DNA from: Haloferax denitrificans ATCC 35960
GTDB taxonomy: Archaea; Halobacteriota; Halobacteria; Halobacteriales; Haloferacaceae
Length of the DNA stretch: 64,000 nucleotides
Direction: 5' to 3'
NCBI RefSeq assembly: GCF_000337795.1
Contig: NZ_AOLP01000009.1
Coordinates: forward strand, 372,001-436,000
Part shown: positions 26,901 to 35,764 of the stretch, one piece after another
Layout of the letters: every line of letters begins with the position of its first letter
Position numbering within the stretch: position 1 is the first letter of the stretch
Translations under genes and position numbers: made by a program
The notes under the pieces: model-generated
What the model saw: only the letters and a program-made list of their open reading frames with translations
What the model was told of the DNA's origin: nothing
Database searches by the model: none

Positions 26901-27466
26901 GCGCACAGGACCTCGACGGCGGGAGCGACGCCGAGGCCGACGGGAGCGGCGAGATGCCGAAGCCGCACACGATTCGGCTCGAACTCGCCGACGAGCCCGG
27001 ACAGTTGCTGGCCGCGCTCGCGCCGATCTCCGACAACGGCGGCAATCTCCTGTCTATCTTCCACGAGCGCGGGAATCTGACCCCGCGCGGACACATCCCC
27101 GTGGAGGTCGACCTCGAATGCCCGCCCGACCGCTTCGAGCGAATCGTCGACGCGCTCCGCGACGCCGGCGTCAACGTCATCCGCGCCGGCGCGGAGCACT
27201 TCGGCGAGGAGGTGATGGTCATCCTCGTCGGCGACACCGTCGACTCCGACCTCTCGGACACGCTCCACCGCATCGAGTCCTCGGCTGACGCGACCTTACA
27301 GGACCTGTCGCTGTCCGCCCGCGAGGGGACCGACGAGGCGTCGAGCGCCCGTCTCCGACTCGCGGTCCGCTCGGGCCGCGTCGACGAGACGCTCGCGGTC
27401 GTTCGCGACCTCGCGGCCGAGAAAGGACTGCACGTCGTCGAGCCGCTCGCGGAGGGGTCCCAATGA
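26897..27466 (+). CDS. ACT-domain amino acid-binding protein
   Basis: A 189-aa protein with an acidic N-terminal tail and an ACT domain (Leu-Glu-Leu-Ala-Asp-Glu-Pro-Gly-Gln-Leu-Leu, with Asn-Gly-Gly-Asn-Leu-Leu-Ser-Ile) at about residues 25-95, then a second regulatory-like alpha/beta segment. ACT domains bind amino acids. Its 4-nt overlap with hom, whose product lacks its own ACT domain, suggests it is the detached regulatory subunit that gives homoserine dehydrogenase threonine feedback control. That role is inference. Confidence 0.88.
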   Translation: MSAQDLDGGSDAEADGSGEMPKPHTIRLELADEPGQLLAALAPISDNGGNLLSIFHERGNLTPRGHIPVEVDLECPPDRFERIVDALRDAGVNVIRAGAEHFGEEVMVILVGDTVDSDLSDTLHRIESSADATLQDLSLSAREGTDEASSARLRLAVRSGRVDETLAVVRDLAAEKGLHVVEPLAEGSQ

Positions 27467-28416
27467 GCCTCAGACTCGCCGTGCTCGGCGCGGGCGCGGT
27501 CGGCGGCTCCGTCCTCGACCTCGCGGGCGACTACGGCCACGACGTCGTCGCGTTCGCGGACTCGTCTTCCTCCGCTGTCGACCCCGCCGGACTCGACCCG
27601 AGCGCGGTCCACGACCGCAAAGAGCGCGACGGCGTGGTCGGCGACGCGGACCCCGAGTCGGTGTTCGACGCCGACTACGACGTGTTGGTGGAGGCGACGC
27701 CGACGACGCTCGGCGACGCCGAACCCGGCTTCTCGCACGTCGAGCGCGCGCTGGCCGACGACCGCCACGTCGTCTTGGCGAACAAAGGCCCGGTCGCAGA
27801 ACGGTACGCCGACCTGCGCGCGCTCGAAGCCGAAAGCGAGGGGACCGTCCAGTTCGAGGCGGCCGTCGGCGGTGCGATTCCCATCCTCTCGACCATCTCG
27901 GACCTCGGCGCGCCGCACGTGACCGCCGCGCGCGGCGTGCTGAACGGGACGGCGAACTTCATCCTCTCGCGGATGGCCGCCGAGGGCCTCGACTACGAGC
28001 ACGTGCTCGCGGAAGCCCAAGACCTCGGCGTCGCCGAGGCCGACCCGACCTTCGACGTGGACGGCATCGACGCCGCGCTGAAGTTCGTCATCCTCGCCAA
28101 CGTCCTCTCCGACGGCGAGACGGAGTACGCGCTCGACGACGCCGAGGTCGAGGGCATCCGCAACGTTCCGGGGACGGCGCTCGACCTCGCCGCCGAGGAC
28201 GGCCGGACGGTCCGCCTCATCGGCGAGGCGACCGCCGACGGCGTCCGCGTGGCTCCGCGGCTGATTCCGCAGGGCTCCGCGCTGTCGGTCACGGGCACGC
28301 AGAACATCGTCCAGTTGGAGACCAAACACGCGGGGCAACTGAACATCAGCGGCCGCGGAGCGGGCGGTCCCGAGACGGCGACGGCCGTCCTGTCCGACGT
28401 GTCTCGTCTCGAATAG
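27463..28416 (+). CDS. hom: Homoserine dehydrogenase
   Basis: A 317-aa NAD(P)-dependent enzyme converting aspartate semialdehyde to homoserine for threonine and methionine synthesis. The Rossmann motif Gly-Ala-Gly-Ala-Val-Gly-Gly is at residues 9-15; Ala-Asn-Lys-Gly-Pro holds the catalytic lysine near 107; Gly-Gly-Ala-Ile-Pro and Gly-Val-Leu-Asn-Gly-Thr-Ala-Asn-Phe-Ile-Leu follow. There is no C-terminal ACT domain, which fits the separate ACT gene overlapping its start. Confidence 0.95.
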   Translation: MSLRLAVLGAGAVGGSVLDLAGDYGHDVVAFADSSSSAVDPAGLDPSAVHDRKERDGVVGDADPESVFDADYDVLVEATPTTLGDAEPGFSHVERALADDRHVVLANKGPVAERYADLRALEAESEGTVQFEAAVGGAIPILSTISDLGAPHVTAARGVLNGTANFILSRMAAEGLDYEHVLAEAQDLGVAEADPTFDVDGIDAALKFVILANVLSDGETEYALDDAEVEGIRNVPGTALDLAAEDGRTVRLIGEATADGVRVAPRLIPQGSALSVTGTQNIVQLETKHAGQLNISGRGAGGPETATAVLSDVSRLE

Positions 28417-28548
28417 CCACACAGACGGCTCGTACCCCTCGTTTTCTTCGACTGTCGACCTCGACGGAGCGCCCCGTTCCCGAGACCGTGGTATGGTTCC
28501 GCAAATCGCAGTACGGCGGTTAGACGGCCCGTAGCGCGTATCGAAATC

Positions 28549-28556
28549 GTTTTAGG
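28549..28556 (+). promoter_or_regulatory. TATA-like element of tuf-rps10
   Basis: CGTTTTAG about 55 nt before the tuf ATG gives an expected leader of roughly 30 nt. No gene is visible in 28417-28607. Confidence 0.45.
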
Positions 28557-28607
28557 GGTTTCAGCAAAAACATTCCCCACAGAGCGCCTTAGCGCGTGAA
28601 CACACCA

Positions 28608-29873
28608 ATGAGCGACAAACCCCACCAGAACCTGGCCATTATCGGCCACGTCGACCACGGTAAGAGTACGCTCGTCGGCCGACTCCTGTTCGAGACCGGC
28701 TCCGTCCCGGAGCACGTCATCGAGCAGCACCGAGAGGAAGCCGAGGAGAAGGGCAAGGGCGGATTCGAATTCGCCTACGTCATGGACAACCTCGCCGAAG
28801 AGCGCGAGCGCGGTGTCACCATCGACATCGCCCACCAGGAGTTCGACACGGACGAGTTCTACTTCACCATCGTCGACTGTCCTGGCCACCGCGACTTCGT
28901 CAAGAACATGATCACCGGTGCTTCGCAGGCTGACAACGCGGTCCTCGTCGTCGCCGCCGACGACGGTGTCGCACCTCAGACCCGCGAGCACGTCTTCCTC
29001 GCCCGCACCCTGGGCATCGGCGAACTCATCATCGCGGTCAACAAGATGGACGTCGTCGACTACAGCGAAGACAAGTACAAGGACGTCAAGGAGCAGGTCA
29101 ACAAGCTCCTCAAGCAGGTCCGCTTCAACTCCGACGACGCGACCTACGTCCCGATTTCGGCCTTCGAAGGCGACAACATCGCCGAGCGCTCCGACAACAC
29201 GCCGTGGTACGACGGCGACATTCTCCTCGAAGCGCTCAACAACCTGCCGGCACCGCAGCCGCCGACGGACGCGCCGCTGCGCCTGCCCATCCAGGACGTC
29301 TACACCATCTCCGGCATCGGTACGGTCCCGGTCGGCCGTATCGAGACGGGTACCCTCAACCCCGGCGACAACGTGAGCTTCCAGCCCTCTGACGTCGGCG
29401 GCGAGGTCAAGACCGTCGAGATGCACCACGAGGAAGTCGACCAGGCCGGACCTGGCGACAACGTTGGCTTCAACGTCCGTGGCGTCGGCAAGGACGACAT
29501 CCGCCGCGGCGACGTCTGTGGCCCGGCTGACGACCCGCCGAAGGTCGCCGAGACCTTCAAGGCGCAGGTCGTCGTCATGCAGCACCCCTCGGTCATCACC
29601 GCTGGCTACACGCCGGTCTTCCACGCCCACACGGCGCAGGTCGCGTGTACCATCGAGTCGATCGACCAGAAGCTCGACCCCGCGTCGGGCGAGGTTGCTG
29701 AGGAGAACCCGGACTTCATCAAGTCCGGCGACGCCGCTATCGTGACCGTCCGTCCGCAGAAGCCGCTCAGCATCGAGCCGTCCTCCGAGATCCCGGAGCT
29801 CGGCAGCTTCGCTGTCCGTGACATGGGTCAGACCATCGCGGCCGGCAAAGTGCTCGAAGTCAACGAGCGATAA
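28608..29873 (+). CDS. tuf: Translation elongation factor aEF1A
   Basis: A 421-aa GTPase that delivers aminoacyl-tRNA to the ribosome. G1 Gly-His-Val-Asp-His-Gly-Lys-Ser-Thr is at 13-21, G2 Arg-Gly-Val-Thr-Ile, G3 Asp-Cys-Pro-Gly-His-Arg-Asp-Phe, G4 Asn-Lys-Met-Asp, with domains II and III complete. ATG 28608 matches the archaeal N-terminus; a GTG 12 nt upstream is less likely. rps10 follows after 2 nt. Confidence 0.98.
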   Translation: MSDKPHQNLAIIGHVDHGKSTLVGRLLFETGSVPEHVIEQHREEAEEKGKGGFEFAYVMDNLAEERERGVTIDIAHQEFDTDEFYFTIVDCPGHRDFVKNMITGASQADNAVLVVAADDGVAPQTREHVFLARTLGIGELIIAVNKMDVVDYSEDKYKDVKEQVNKLLKQVRFNSDDATYVPISAFEGDNIAERSDNTPWYDGDILLEALNNLPAPQPPTDAPLRLPIQDVYTISGIGTVPVGRIETGTLNPGDNVSFQPSDVGGEVKTVEMHHEEVDQAGPGDNVGFNVRGVGKDDIRRGDVCGPADDPPKVAETFKAQVVVMQHPSVITAGYTPVFHAHTAQVACTIESIDQKLDPASGEVAEENPDFIKSGDAAIVTVRPQKPLSIEPSSEIPELGSFAVRDMGQTIAAGKVLEVNER

Positions 29874-29875
29874 CG

Positions 29876-30184
29876 ATGCAACAGGCACGCGTTCGGCTCG
29901 CCGGCACGAGTCCGGAAGACCTCGACGATATCTGCGACGACGTCCGCGAGATCGCGAACAAGACGGGCGTCAACCTCAGCGGGCCGATCCCGCTGCCCAC
30001 GAAGACGCTCGAAGTCCCCGCCCGCAAATCGCCTGACGGCGAGGGGACGGCGACGTGGGAGCACTGGGAGATGCGCGTCCACAAGCGTCTCATCGACCTC
30101 GACGCTGACGAACGCGCTCTGCGCCAGCTGATGCGCGTTCAGGTTCCGAACGACGTCAGCATCGAGATCGTCCTCGAAGACTAA
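29876..30184 (+). CDS. rps10: 30S ribosomal protein S10 (uS10)
   Basis: A 102-aa small-subunit head protein. Archaeal signatures include [19 protein letters not shown] and the C-terminal Val-Pro-Asn-Asp-Val-Ser-Ile-Glu-Ile. It forms the classical EF1A-S10 pair. Confidence 0.98.
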   Translation: MQQARVRLAGTSPEDLDDICDDVREIANKTGVNLSGPIPLPTKTLEVPARKSPDGEGTATWEHWEMRVHKRLIDLDADERALRQLMRVQVPNDVSIEIVLED

Positions 30185-30194
30185 CGACGGCGCT

Positions 30195-30240
30195 GTCCGG
30201 GCTCTCCCGGACCGTCCGTTCGTGACGGCCCGCCCGTCAC
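30195..30240 (+). terminator. Two tandem hairpins after rps10
   Basis: GTCCGGG-CTCT-CCCGGAC (30195-30212) and GTGACGG-CCCGC-CCGTCAC (30222-30240) follow the rps10 stop by 10 nt. They lack T-tracts, so they may protect or process the 3' end rather than terminate. Nothing else is recognised before the tRNA-Ala promoter. Confidence 0.45.
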
Positions 30241-30406
30241 ACTCGCGGCTGTCGAGGCGCGCGTCCGGAGGACTCTGCCTCCGAGCTGACCTTCAGCGCT
30301 AAGGCGCGTGTCATCTCACTTCCGTTCGACACGCGAGCAGATGCCCGCAGAATCGCCCGACGGAACGGGATGCTATCGCATGCCCGACCGCGGACAAAAC
30401 ATAGGG

Positions 30407-30412
30407 TATAAG
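30407..30412 (+). promoter_or_regulatory. TATA box of tRNA-Ala
   Basis: TATAAG about 30 nt before the first base of the tRNA, the expected archaeal spacing. Confidence 0.6.
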
Positions 30413-30438
30413 TGTATCCCACGACTCGGTGGGAATGA

Positions 30439-30510
30439 GGGCTCGTAGATCAGTGGCAGATCGCTTCCTTCGCAAGGAAGAGGCCCGGGGTTCAAATCCC
30501 CGCGAGTCCA
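30439..30510 (+). tRNA. tRNA-Ala (CGC)
   Basis: 72-nt cloverleaf: acceptor GGGCTCG/CGAGTCC with discriminator A, D-arm GATC/GATC, anticodon stem CTTCC/GGAAG with loop TTCGCAA (anticodon CGC), T-arm CGGGG-TTCAAAT-CCCCG. It reads GCG codons. No intron and no encoded CCA. Confidence 0.96.
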
Positions 30511-30540
30511 TTTCCTTCGTCACTTCGTTCCGTCAGTCAA

Positions 30541-30590
30541 TGGACTCGCTTGCCCCCGTTCGCTTCGCTCACGGGGACCCCGCGAGTCCA
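30541..30590. repeat. Hairpin copying the tRNA-Ala 3' end
   Basis: TGGACTCGC (30541-30549) and GCGAGTCCA (30582-30590) pair perfectly, with an inner CCCCGT/ACGGGG stem. The right side, CCCCGCGAGTCCA (30578-30590), is an exact 13-nt copy of the tRNA-Ala 3' end at 30498-30510. It lies 31-80 nt past the tRNA. It could be a processing or termination structure or a scar of insertion and excision. The rest of 30591-30762 is relatively AT-rich with no gene. Confidence 0.55.
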
Positions 30591-30762
30591 CTCCCATTTT
30601 CGCGACGCAATACAACGAGTCGTGACTTCGTCAGGAGTCCGACGAGTATCAACTGCGTCGCGTGATGTAGTGTCTGTTCGAGTGGGGATTTGAATTAGGG
30701 AGCGAGAGGTCCACGTCCATTCTGGCACAAGACTTTCACAAACCTCGTGTCAAGAGTAATTA

Positions 30763-30963
30763 ATGTTCGAGACACCTGCGTCGACTCAGGGTTACAGACC
30801 TGTCGTCGCAGTCTTTTGGGTTTACGTTCTCCTCGCACTCGGGGTTACGCTGAGCCTTCGCCAGTTCGGTTTGCCGGACGGAGCGACGCTGTACGTTCTC
30901 CTCGGGGTCGCACTCGTCCTTCTCAAACCGTTCGTCCCGTTGTTCAAGCGTTACTCCCCGTAG
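30763..30963 (+). CDS. Small two-helix membrane protein
   Basis: A 66-aa protein with two hydrophobic helices (about 13-34 and 42-60) and a basic C-terminus (Phe-Lys-Arg-Tyr-Ser-Pro). I do not recognise a family. ATG at 30763 follows AT-rich DNA. The gene stands alone on the plus strand between tRNA-Ala and another small unknown. Confidence 0.6.
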   Translation: MFETPASTQGYRPVVAVFWVYVLLALGVTLSLRQFGLPDGATLYVLLGVALVLLKPFVPLFKRYSP

Positions 30964-31058
30964 CGGTATCGACTCCCGAGCGTTCACTTCCGCCGAACCC
31001 GACACTTTCACTCCGCTCATGGCGGACCCTCTTACCCTCTCGCTCCGAGGCCGTCGGT

Positions 31059-31433
31059 ATGGAAACACGACGAGGCGAACCCCCGTCGGACCCGACGGCC
31101 CTCTTTCGAGCCATCGTCTCGAAACTCCGCGAGACGCGCGGCGGTGTCCACCAACACCGCATGGCGCAGGCGCTCCTCCAGCGGGACGCCAACGGCTCGC
31201 GGTTGGTCGGACTCGACGAGGCCACCGAGCGGGCGGTCTTTTTCAACCCTGCGTCGCAGACGCTCGAACTGATACCGTTCGACCGGGAGGGAACCCACGA
31301 GGAGCGCGCGGAGGTGCTGTCGCGTCGGCTGAGCGACCCGTCGTCGTGGGTCGAAGCCAACGCCGCGGGGCTGTCGTGGGTTCACCCGCACTTTCGGTGG
31401 GTCTGTGGGTTGGACGACGCCGGGCCATCGTGA
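31059..31433 (+). CDS. Hypothetical haloarchaeal protein
   Basis: A 124-aa soluble protein of unknown function. It has a basic-acidic N-terminal helix (Leu-Phe-Arg-Ala-Ile-Val-Ser-Lys-Leu-Arg-Glu) and a Trp-rich end (Ser-Trp-Val-His-Pro-His-Phe-Arg-Trp-Val). No catalytic motif or membrane segment is visible. The open frame extends upstream, but the extension has frame-shadow composition, so ATG 31059 is chosen. Confidence 0.65.
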   Translation: METRRGEPPSDPTALFRAIVSKLRETRGGVHQHRMAQALLQRDANGSRLVGLDEATERAVFFNPASQTLELIPFDREGTHEERAEVLSRRLSDPSSWVEANAAGLSWVHPHFRWVCGLDDAGPS

Positions 31434-31497
31434 GCCGGGAGTCGTGAGCCGACAATCCGTCGTCACGTCCGACCGCGGTCGGTGTCCGACCGTGAAG

Positions 31498-31506
31498 AAT
31501 TATACG
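31498..31506 (+). promoter_or_regulatory. TATA box, leaderless spacing
   Basis: AATTATACG is centred about 28 nt before ATG 31530, so the mRNA probably begins at the start codon. Confidence 0.55.
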
Positions 31507-31529
31507 CACGCCCCGCGCACAACACGTCC

Positions 31530-31769
31530 ATGAACGACGAGGAACTCGACGAACTCCGGTCGTCGCTCACGCCCTACGAGTCCAGCGGGGGCGTCACCAC
31601 CTACCAGAACACCGTCTCCATCGCCTGTCCGGCGTGCGAGAAGCCGTTCGACGACTTGGTCGTCTGCGAGAACGACTACAATAGTCTCGAACTGAGCATG
31701 ATGCTCGACCTCTGTGTGACCCAGCACGACGGTGACGTGTTGCTGTTCACGCACAAACAGGAGGACTAG
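31530..31769 (+). CDS. Small cysteine-motif protein (DUF7385-like)
   Basis: A 79-aa acidic protein with Thr-Thr-Tyr-Gln-Asn-Thr-Val-Ser-Ile-Ala-Cys-Pro-Ala-Cys (C33, C36) and further cysteines at 46 and about 62, so it may bind zinc. It resembles a haloarchaeal family sometimes labelled flagella cluster protein, but no archaellum genes are near, so that label gives no function. ATG 31530 is favoured over one 16 codons upstream because the TATA spacing points to it. Confidence 0.7.
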   Translation: MNDEELDELRSSLTPYESSGGVTTYQNTVSIACPACEKPFDDLVVCENDYNSLELSMMLDLCVTQHDGDVLLFTHKQED

Positions 31770-31906
31770 GCGGTCGCGGCGGGAGCGCGGTCCGCCGCTT
31801 CGCTCTCTCATTCGGTCGACTCCGTAGCTCCGCGGTCGTCTCGCCAGTCGCGGCTGGTCGTTTTGTCGGTCGAAAGCGAGTCGGTCGAACGGGAGCGACC
31901 GCCCGG

Positions 31907-33226
31907 TTATTCGCGCGGCGGGAGGCCGTTTTCGTCGATGACCTCGCCGTCGTCGTCGACGGTGACGATGCCGCGGTTGTTGACGGCGTAGGGGTCCAAG
32001 CCGACTTCTTGGAGGAACTGCTTGTAGAGTCGCTCGGCCGTCTCGGCGTCCTTCTGGCGGTCCGAGGCGCGGTCGCAGAGTTCGATGAGGTCTTCGGGCA
32101 CGTCGTTCTCGTGGACGATCCAGTGGTTGATGAGGTCCGACAGCCGGCGGATGGGCGAGGTGAAGTGGCCGTAGATGTCGAAGTTGAGCGCGTAGTGGCC
32201 CCCGAAGGGGTCGTTCATGTACTTCGCGCGGGGCATGACCTTCAGCACGGCGCGCTGAATCTTGTTGAGCGTGCGGGAGTTCGCGCTCTCCAAGGCGTCG
32301 TTGACGGCCTTTCGGGGCTCGTCCCACGACGTGGACTTGATGCTCACGCCGTCGAGTTCAGTGATTTCGCGGAGCGCCTTGTCCCACTGGTCGGGAGTGG
32401 GTTGCGGGTGGACGCGGTACATCGCCTCGACGCCGCGGTTCCACATGAGTTCGTGCGTGACGGCCTTGTTCGCCTTCAGCATGCACTCTTCGATGATGGT
32501 GTGGGCGCGGTCGCGGCTCGGGTTGAGGACGAGCGAGCCGTCTTCCTTGCGCTGTTCGTGGAGCTGGTCGGCGAGGTCGAAGACGAGGGAGTTCTCCTCG
32601 TGGAGGGGGAGGTCGGGGTCTTCCAGCCGGTTTTCACACTGCGTGTAAGTGAGGCGTTCGTCGGAGTGGATGACGGACTTGTAGATGTCGATAGACTCGA
32701 ACGAGAGCGTGTCCTTCTTGATCTCCATCTCGACGGTGTGGGCGAGGCGGTCCTCCTCGGGGACGAGGGAACACACCGTCTCGGCCAGCGCCGGCGGGAG
32801 CATGTGGATGGTGTACGCGGGGAGGTAGACGGTGTTACCGCGCTTGACCGCCTCGGCCCACATCTCCGAGCCGGGGTGGACGTAGTGGGTCACGTCGGCG
32901 ATGTGGACCCACAGCGTGTACGTCTCCTCGTTCTCGCGGATGCTCAGGGCGTCGTCGAAGTCCTGGGCGTCGACGGGGTCGGTCGTCCACGTCGTGAGGT
33001 CTCGAAGGTCTTTGCGGTGTTCGAGCTCGTCTTCGATCTCCTCGTGGACGCCGTCGGTGCGCGCACGCGCCTCCGAGAGGACTTCCGGCGGGAACTTGTC
33101 TCGAATCTCGAACTCCTCGAACAGGTCCTCGCGCTTGTTCTGGAGGTGTCGCGCGAGTTCGGCGTCTATCTCCACCGGCCCTTGCCCTTCGGCGGTCCCG
33201 GCGTACGCCTGCGCGTCGTCTGACAT
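31907..33226 (-). CDS. rnr: RNase R-like exoribonuclease, RNB domain only
   Basis: A 439-aa 3'-5' exoribonuclease. The catalytic RNB motif Asp-Pro-Val-Asp-Ala-Gln-Asp-Phe-Asp-Asp-Ala is at about 83-93, followed by His-Ile-Ala-Asp-Val-Thr-His-Tyr-Val and the distal Tyr-Gly-His-Phe-Thr-Ser-Pro-Ile-Arg-Arg motif. The cold-shock and S1 domains of bacterial RNase R are absent; haloarchaeal enzymes are known to consist essentially of the catalytic domain. As haloarchaea lack the exosome, it is a main RNA-decay enzyme. ATG 33226 is chosen over one 14 codons upstream. Confidence 0.94.
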   Translation of the reverse strand: MSDDAQAYAGTAEGQGPVEIDAELARHLQNKREDLFEEFEIRDKFPPEVLSEARARTDGVHEEIEDELEHRKDLRDLTTWTTDPVDAQDFDDALSIRENEETYTLWVHIADVTHYVHPGSEMWAEAVKRGNTVYLPAYTIHMLPPALAETVCSLVPEEDRLAHTVEMEIKKDTLSFESIDIYKSVIHSDERLTYTQCENRLEDPDLPLHEENSLVFDLADQLHEQRKEDGSLVLNPSRDRAHTIIEECMLKANKAVTHELMWNRGVEAMYRVHPQPTPDQWDKALREITELDGVSIKSTSWDEPRKAVNDALESANSRTLNKIQRAVLKVMPRAKYMNDPFGGHYALNFDIYGHFTSPIRRLSDLINHWIVHENDVPEDLIELCDRASDRQKDAETAERLYKQFLQEVGLDPYAVNNRGIVTVDDDGEVIDENGLPPRE

Positions 33227-33346
33227 AGCCCCGACTAGACGGGGCAGGGAGAAATGAGTGTCGGGCACGAGCCGCGACGTGCGAGAATCGATATCACTCG
33301 TCAGCGCGCGTTTGCGCGGTTCGGTGACGGACTGGCGGAGCCGACC

Positions 33347-33649
33347 TCAGCGACCGCGCTCGCCGGGCGATTCGTACCGCTCTTTGACCGCGTCGAAGTA
33401 GCGAAGCAGGAACTCCTCGTTTGAGATGCCGTGTTCTTCGATGTCGACGAGGAGGCCTTCGAGCTCCTCGCGGGGCTGGTGACAGAGTCCGCGGTAACAG
33501 GCCTTACAGAGGTGTTCGAACCGCTTGCCGTGCCGTTCCCAGCGGTTCCCCTCTTTGTCGTACTCGCGCGCCGCCGACCGGAGGACTGCGTCACCGCATG
33601 CGATGCACACGACACGCTTCCGGTCCCGGTTCGTCCGGGAGCGCCACAT
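33347..33649 (-). CDS. Small zinc-finger protein
   Basis: A 100-aa protein with a basic N-terminus, Cys-Ile-Ala-Cys (15/18) and Cys-Lys-Ala-Cys with a further Cys (48/51/56), a likely treble-clef or rubredoxin-type zinc site. The C-terminal half is helical and acidic. I recall a haloarchaeal family (DUF7562-like) but no function. It lies downstream of the RNase R gene's start on the same strand, separated by 120 nt. Confidence 0.72.
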   Translation of the reverse strand: MWRSRTNRDRKRVVCIACGDAVLRSAAREYDKEGNRWERHGKRFEHLCKACYRGLCHQPREELEGLLVDIEEHGISNEEFLLRYFDAVKERYESPGERGR

Positions 33650-33805
33650 ATCGTTGGAGTGGACCCAATCGTACTTAGCAGTTTACCCCGATACAGTCTG
33701 CCGCGCGTCAGACGCCGGTCCCGCTCAGTTCGTCCCGCGGCGGTCGGTCGCGGGCCGTCAGTCGCCGCGGTCGCTACCGTCGACCACTCGACGCGGAGCG
33801 GTCGA

Positions 33806-33811
33806 TTTATC
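33806..33811 (+). promoter_or_regulatory. TATA box, leaderless spacing
   Basis: TTTATC is centred about 28 nt before ATG 33836 of the PUA gene. The preceding 150 nt contain no gene. Confidence 0.5.
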
Positions 33812-33835
33812 GGCCGTGAGCGTCCACGACCCGGT

Positions 33836-34315
33836 ATGAAGGTCAAGTCCCGCCACCACCTCCGAAGCGACGAGATCGACGCGCTGTGCGACTCCATCGA
33901 ATCGTCTCTCGGCGTCGCCCTCGACGGCGACGCGTTCGAGGCGGTCGAGTTCGCCGACGCCGACTACGAGGTCGTCCTCGTCGACGGCGAGCCGGCGGTC
34001 ATGTACGTCGACGACCAGCCGTTCCTCACGGTCAAGGGCGCGAACCAGTTCCCGCCGACGACGAACGTCGTCACGGTCGACGCGGGCGCGGTCTCGTTCG
34101 TCTCCAGCGGGGCCGACGTGATGCGCCCCGGCATCACCGAGGCCGACGACACCATCGAGGCGGGCGACCTCGTCGTCATCGCAGAGGAGACTCACGGCAA
34201 GGTGCTCGCCGTGGGGCGCGCGCTCGAAGACGGGGCCGACCTCGTCGGCGACTCCGGCAAGGTCGTCGAGTCAATCCACCACGTCGGCGACGACCTCTTC
34301 GAGTTCTCGGTCTGA
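33836..34315 (+). CDS. PUA-domain RNA-binding protein
   Basis: A 159-aa protein: an N-terminal alpha/beta region beginning Met-Lys-Val-Lys-Ser-Arg-His-His-Leu-Arg, then a PUA domain (about 75-155) with Val-Thr-Val-Asp-Ala-Gly-Ala-Val, Gly-Ala-Asp-Val-Met-Arg-Pro-Gly-Ile and Gly-Asp-Leu-Val-Val-Ile. This layout matches the archaeal MCT-1/Tma20-like family, linked to ribosome recycling or tRNA binding. The role here is inferred from the family. Confidence 0.9.
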   Translation: MKVKSRHHLRSDEIDALCDSIESSLGVALDGDAFEAVEFADADYEVVLVDGEPAVMYVDDQPFLTVKGANQFPPTTNVVTVDAGAVSFVSSGADVMRPGITEADDTIEAGDLVVIAEETHGKVLAVGRALEDGADLVGDSGKVVESIHHVGDDLFEFSV

Positions 34316-34369
34316 GCCCGCGGTCCAAGGCTCAGCGCGCGCGGTGCGCTCCGCTCGGCTACTCTTCGG

Positions 34370-35068
<699 letters not shown>

Positions 35069-35287
35069 CGTGTTCGTCTCCCCCCGCGCGCCGCGAGGTA
35101 AAAACACCCGGCGAAACGCCGCGGCCGGCGCGCGCGTCGGGCGGTCGCCGGAATCGACGCCTCCCGCGACAGCGCCCTCGTGTGACGGTACTGCCGTCGA
35201 TTCGGCGGGTCGTCGGGGCGATAAATGTCTGAAAACCGATAGTCGTCTGACGTAAGAACTAACCCCGTTGTGGCCTCTCTACGTCCT

Positions 35288-35644
35288 ATGGGTATCATGA
35301 GTAAGATTCTCGGTGGTGGTGGTTCCCGAACGACCGAGGACTACGTCGAACTCGACCTCGACGACTTCGACACCGCTCGCGGCGACGCCGGTCTCTCGGT
35401 TCACATCGCCGAAATCGGCGGCCAGCAGGACGTTATCGCCATCAAGGACGCCGTCTACGACGGCAATCTGGTCATCGCGGACATCACCCGCCACACGACC
35501 TCCGACAACACGATGGAACACATCATCGACGACCTCCGACAGGTCGCGCGCGAGGTCGACGGCGACATCGTCCAGAAGGGCGACGACCAGATCGTCATCA
35601 CGCCCACGGGCATCTCCATCTCGCGGCAGAAGCTCAACGGCTGA
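35288..35644 (+). CDS. sepF: Cell division protein SepF
   Basis: A 118-aa FtsZ anchor. The N-terminal Met-Gly-Ile-Met-Ser-Lys-Ile-Leu-Gly can form the membrane-targeting amphipathic helix; an acidic linker precedes the SepF domain (about 35-115) with Ile-Ala-Asp-Ile-Thr-Arg and Asp-Gly-Asp-Ile-Val-Gln-Lys-Gly-Asp-Asp. In Haloferax, SepF recruits FtsZ2 to the division site. uvrA follows on the same strand after 120 nt. ATG 35288 preserves the targeting helix. Confidence 0.95.
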   Translation: MGIMSKILGGGGSRTTEDYVELDLDDFDTARGDAGLSVHIAEIGGQQDVIAIKDAVYDGNLVIADITRHTTSDNTMEHIIDDLRQVAREVDGDIVQKGDDQIVITPTGISISRQKLNG

Positions 35645-35764
35645 CGCCGGCGGACGACACCTCCATTCCACTCCGATTTCTCCCCGACTCGCCGACGCGA
35701 GCGGTGCGGTTCAAACGGCCCGAACCGATGGCTATTCGGTCCTCTCGTTCCTAGAGTCGTCCGA

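Noticed and set aside
30498..30590. tRNA-Ala as an active integration site with attL/attR
   Set aside because: The 13-nt repeats are only 80 nt apart and no integrase or foreign cargo is nearby; kept only as a structural repeat.
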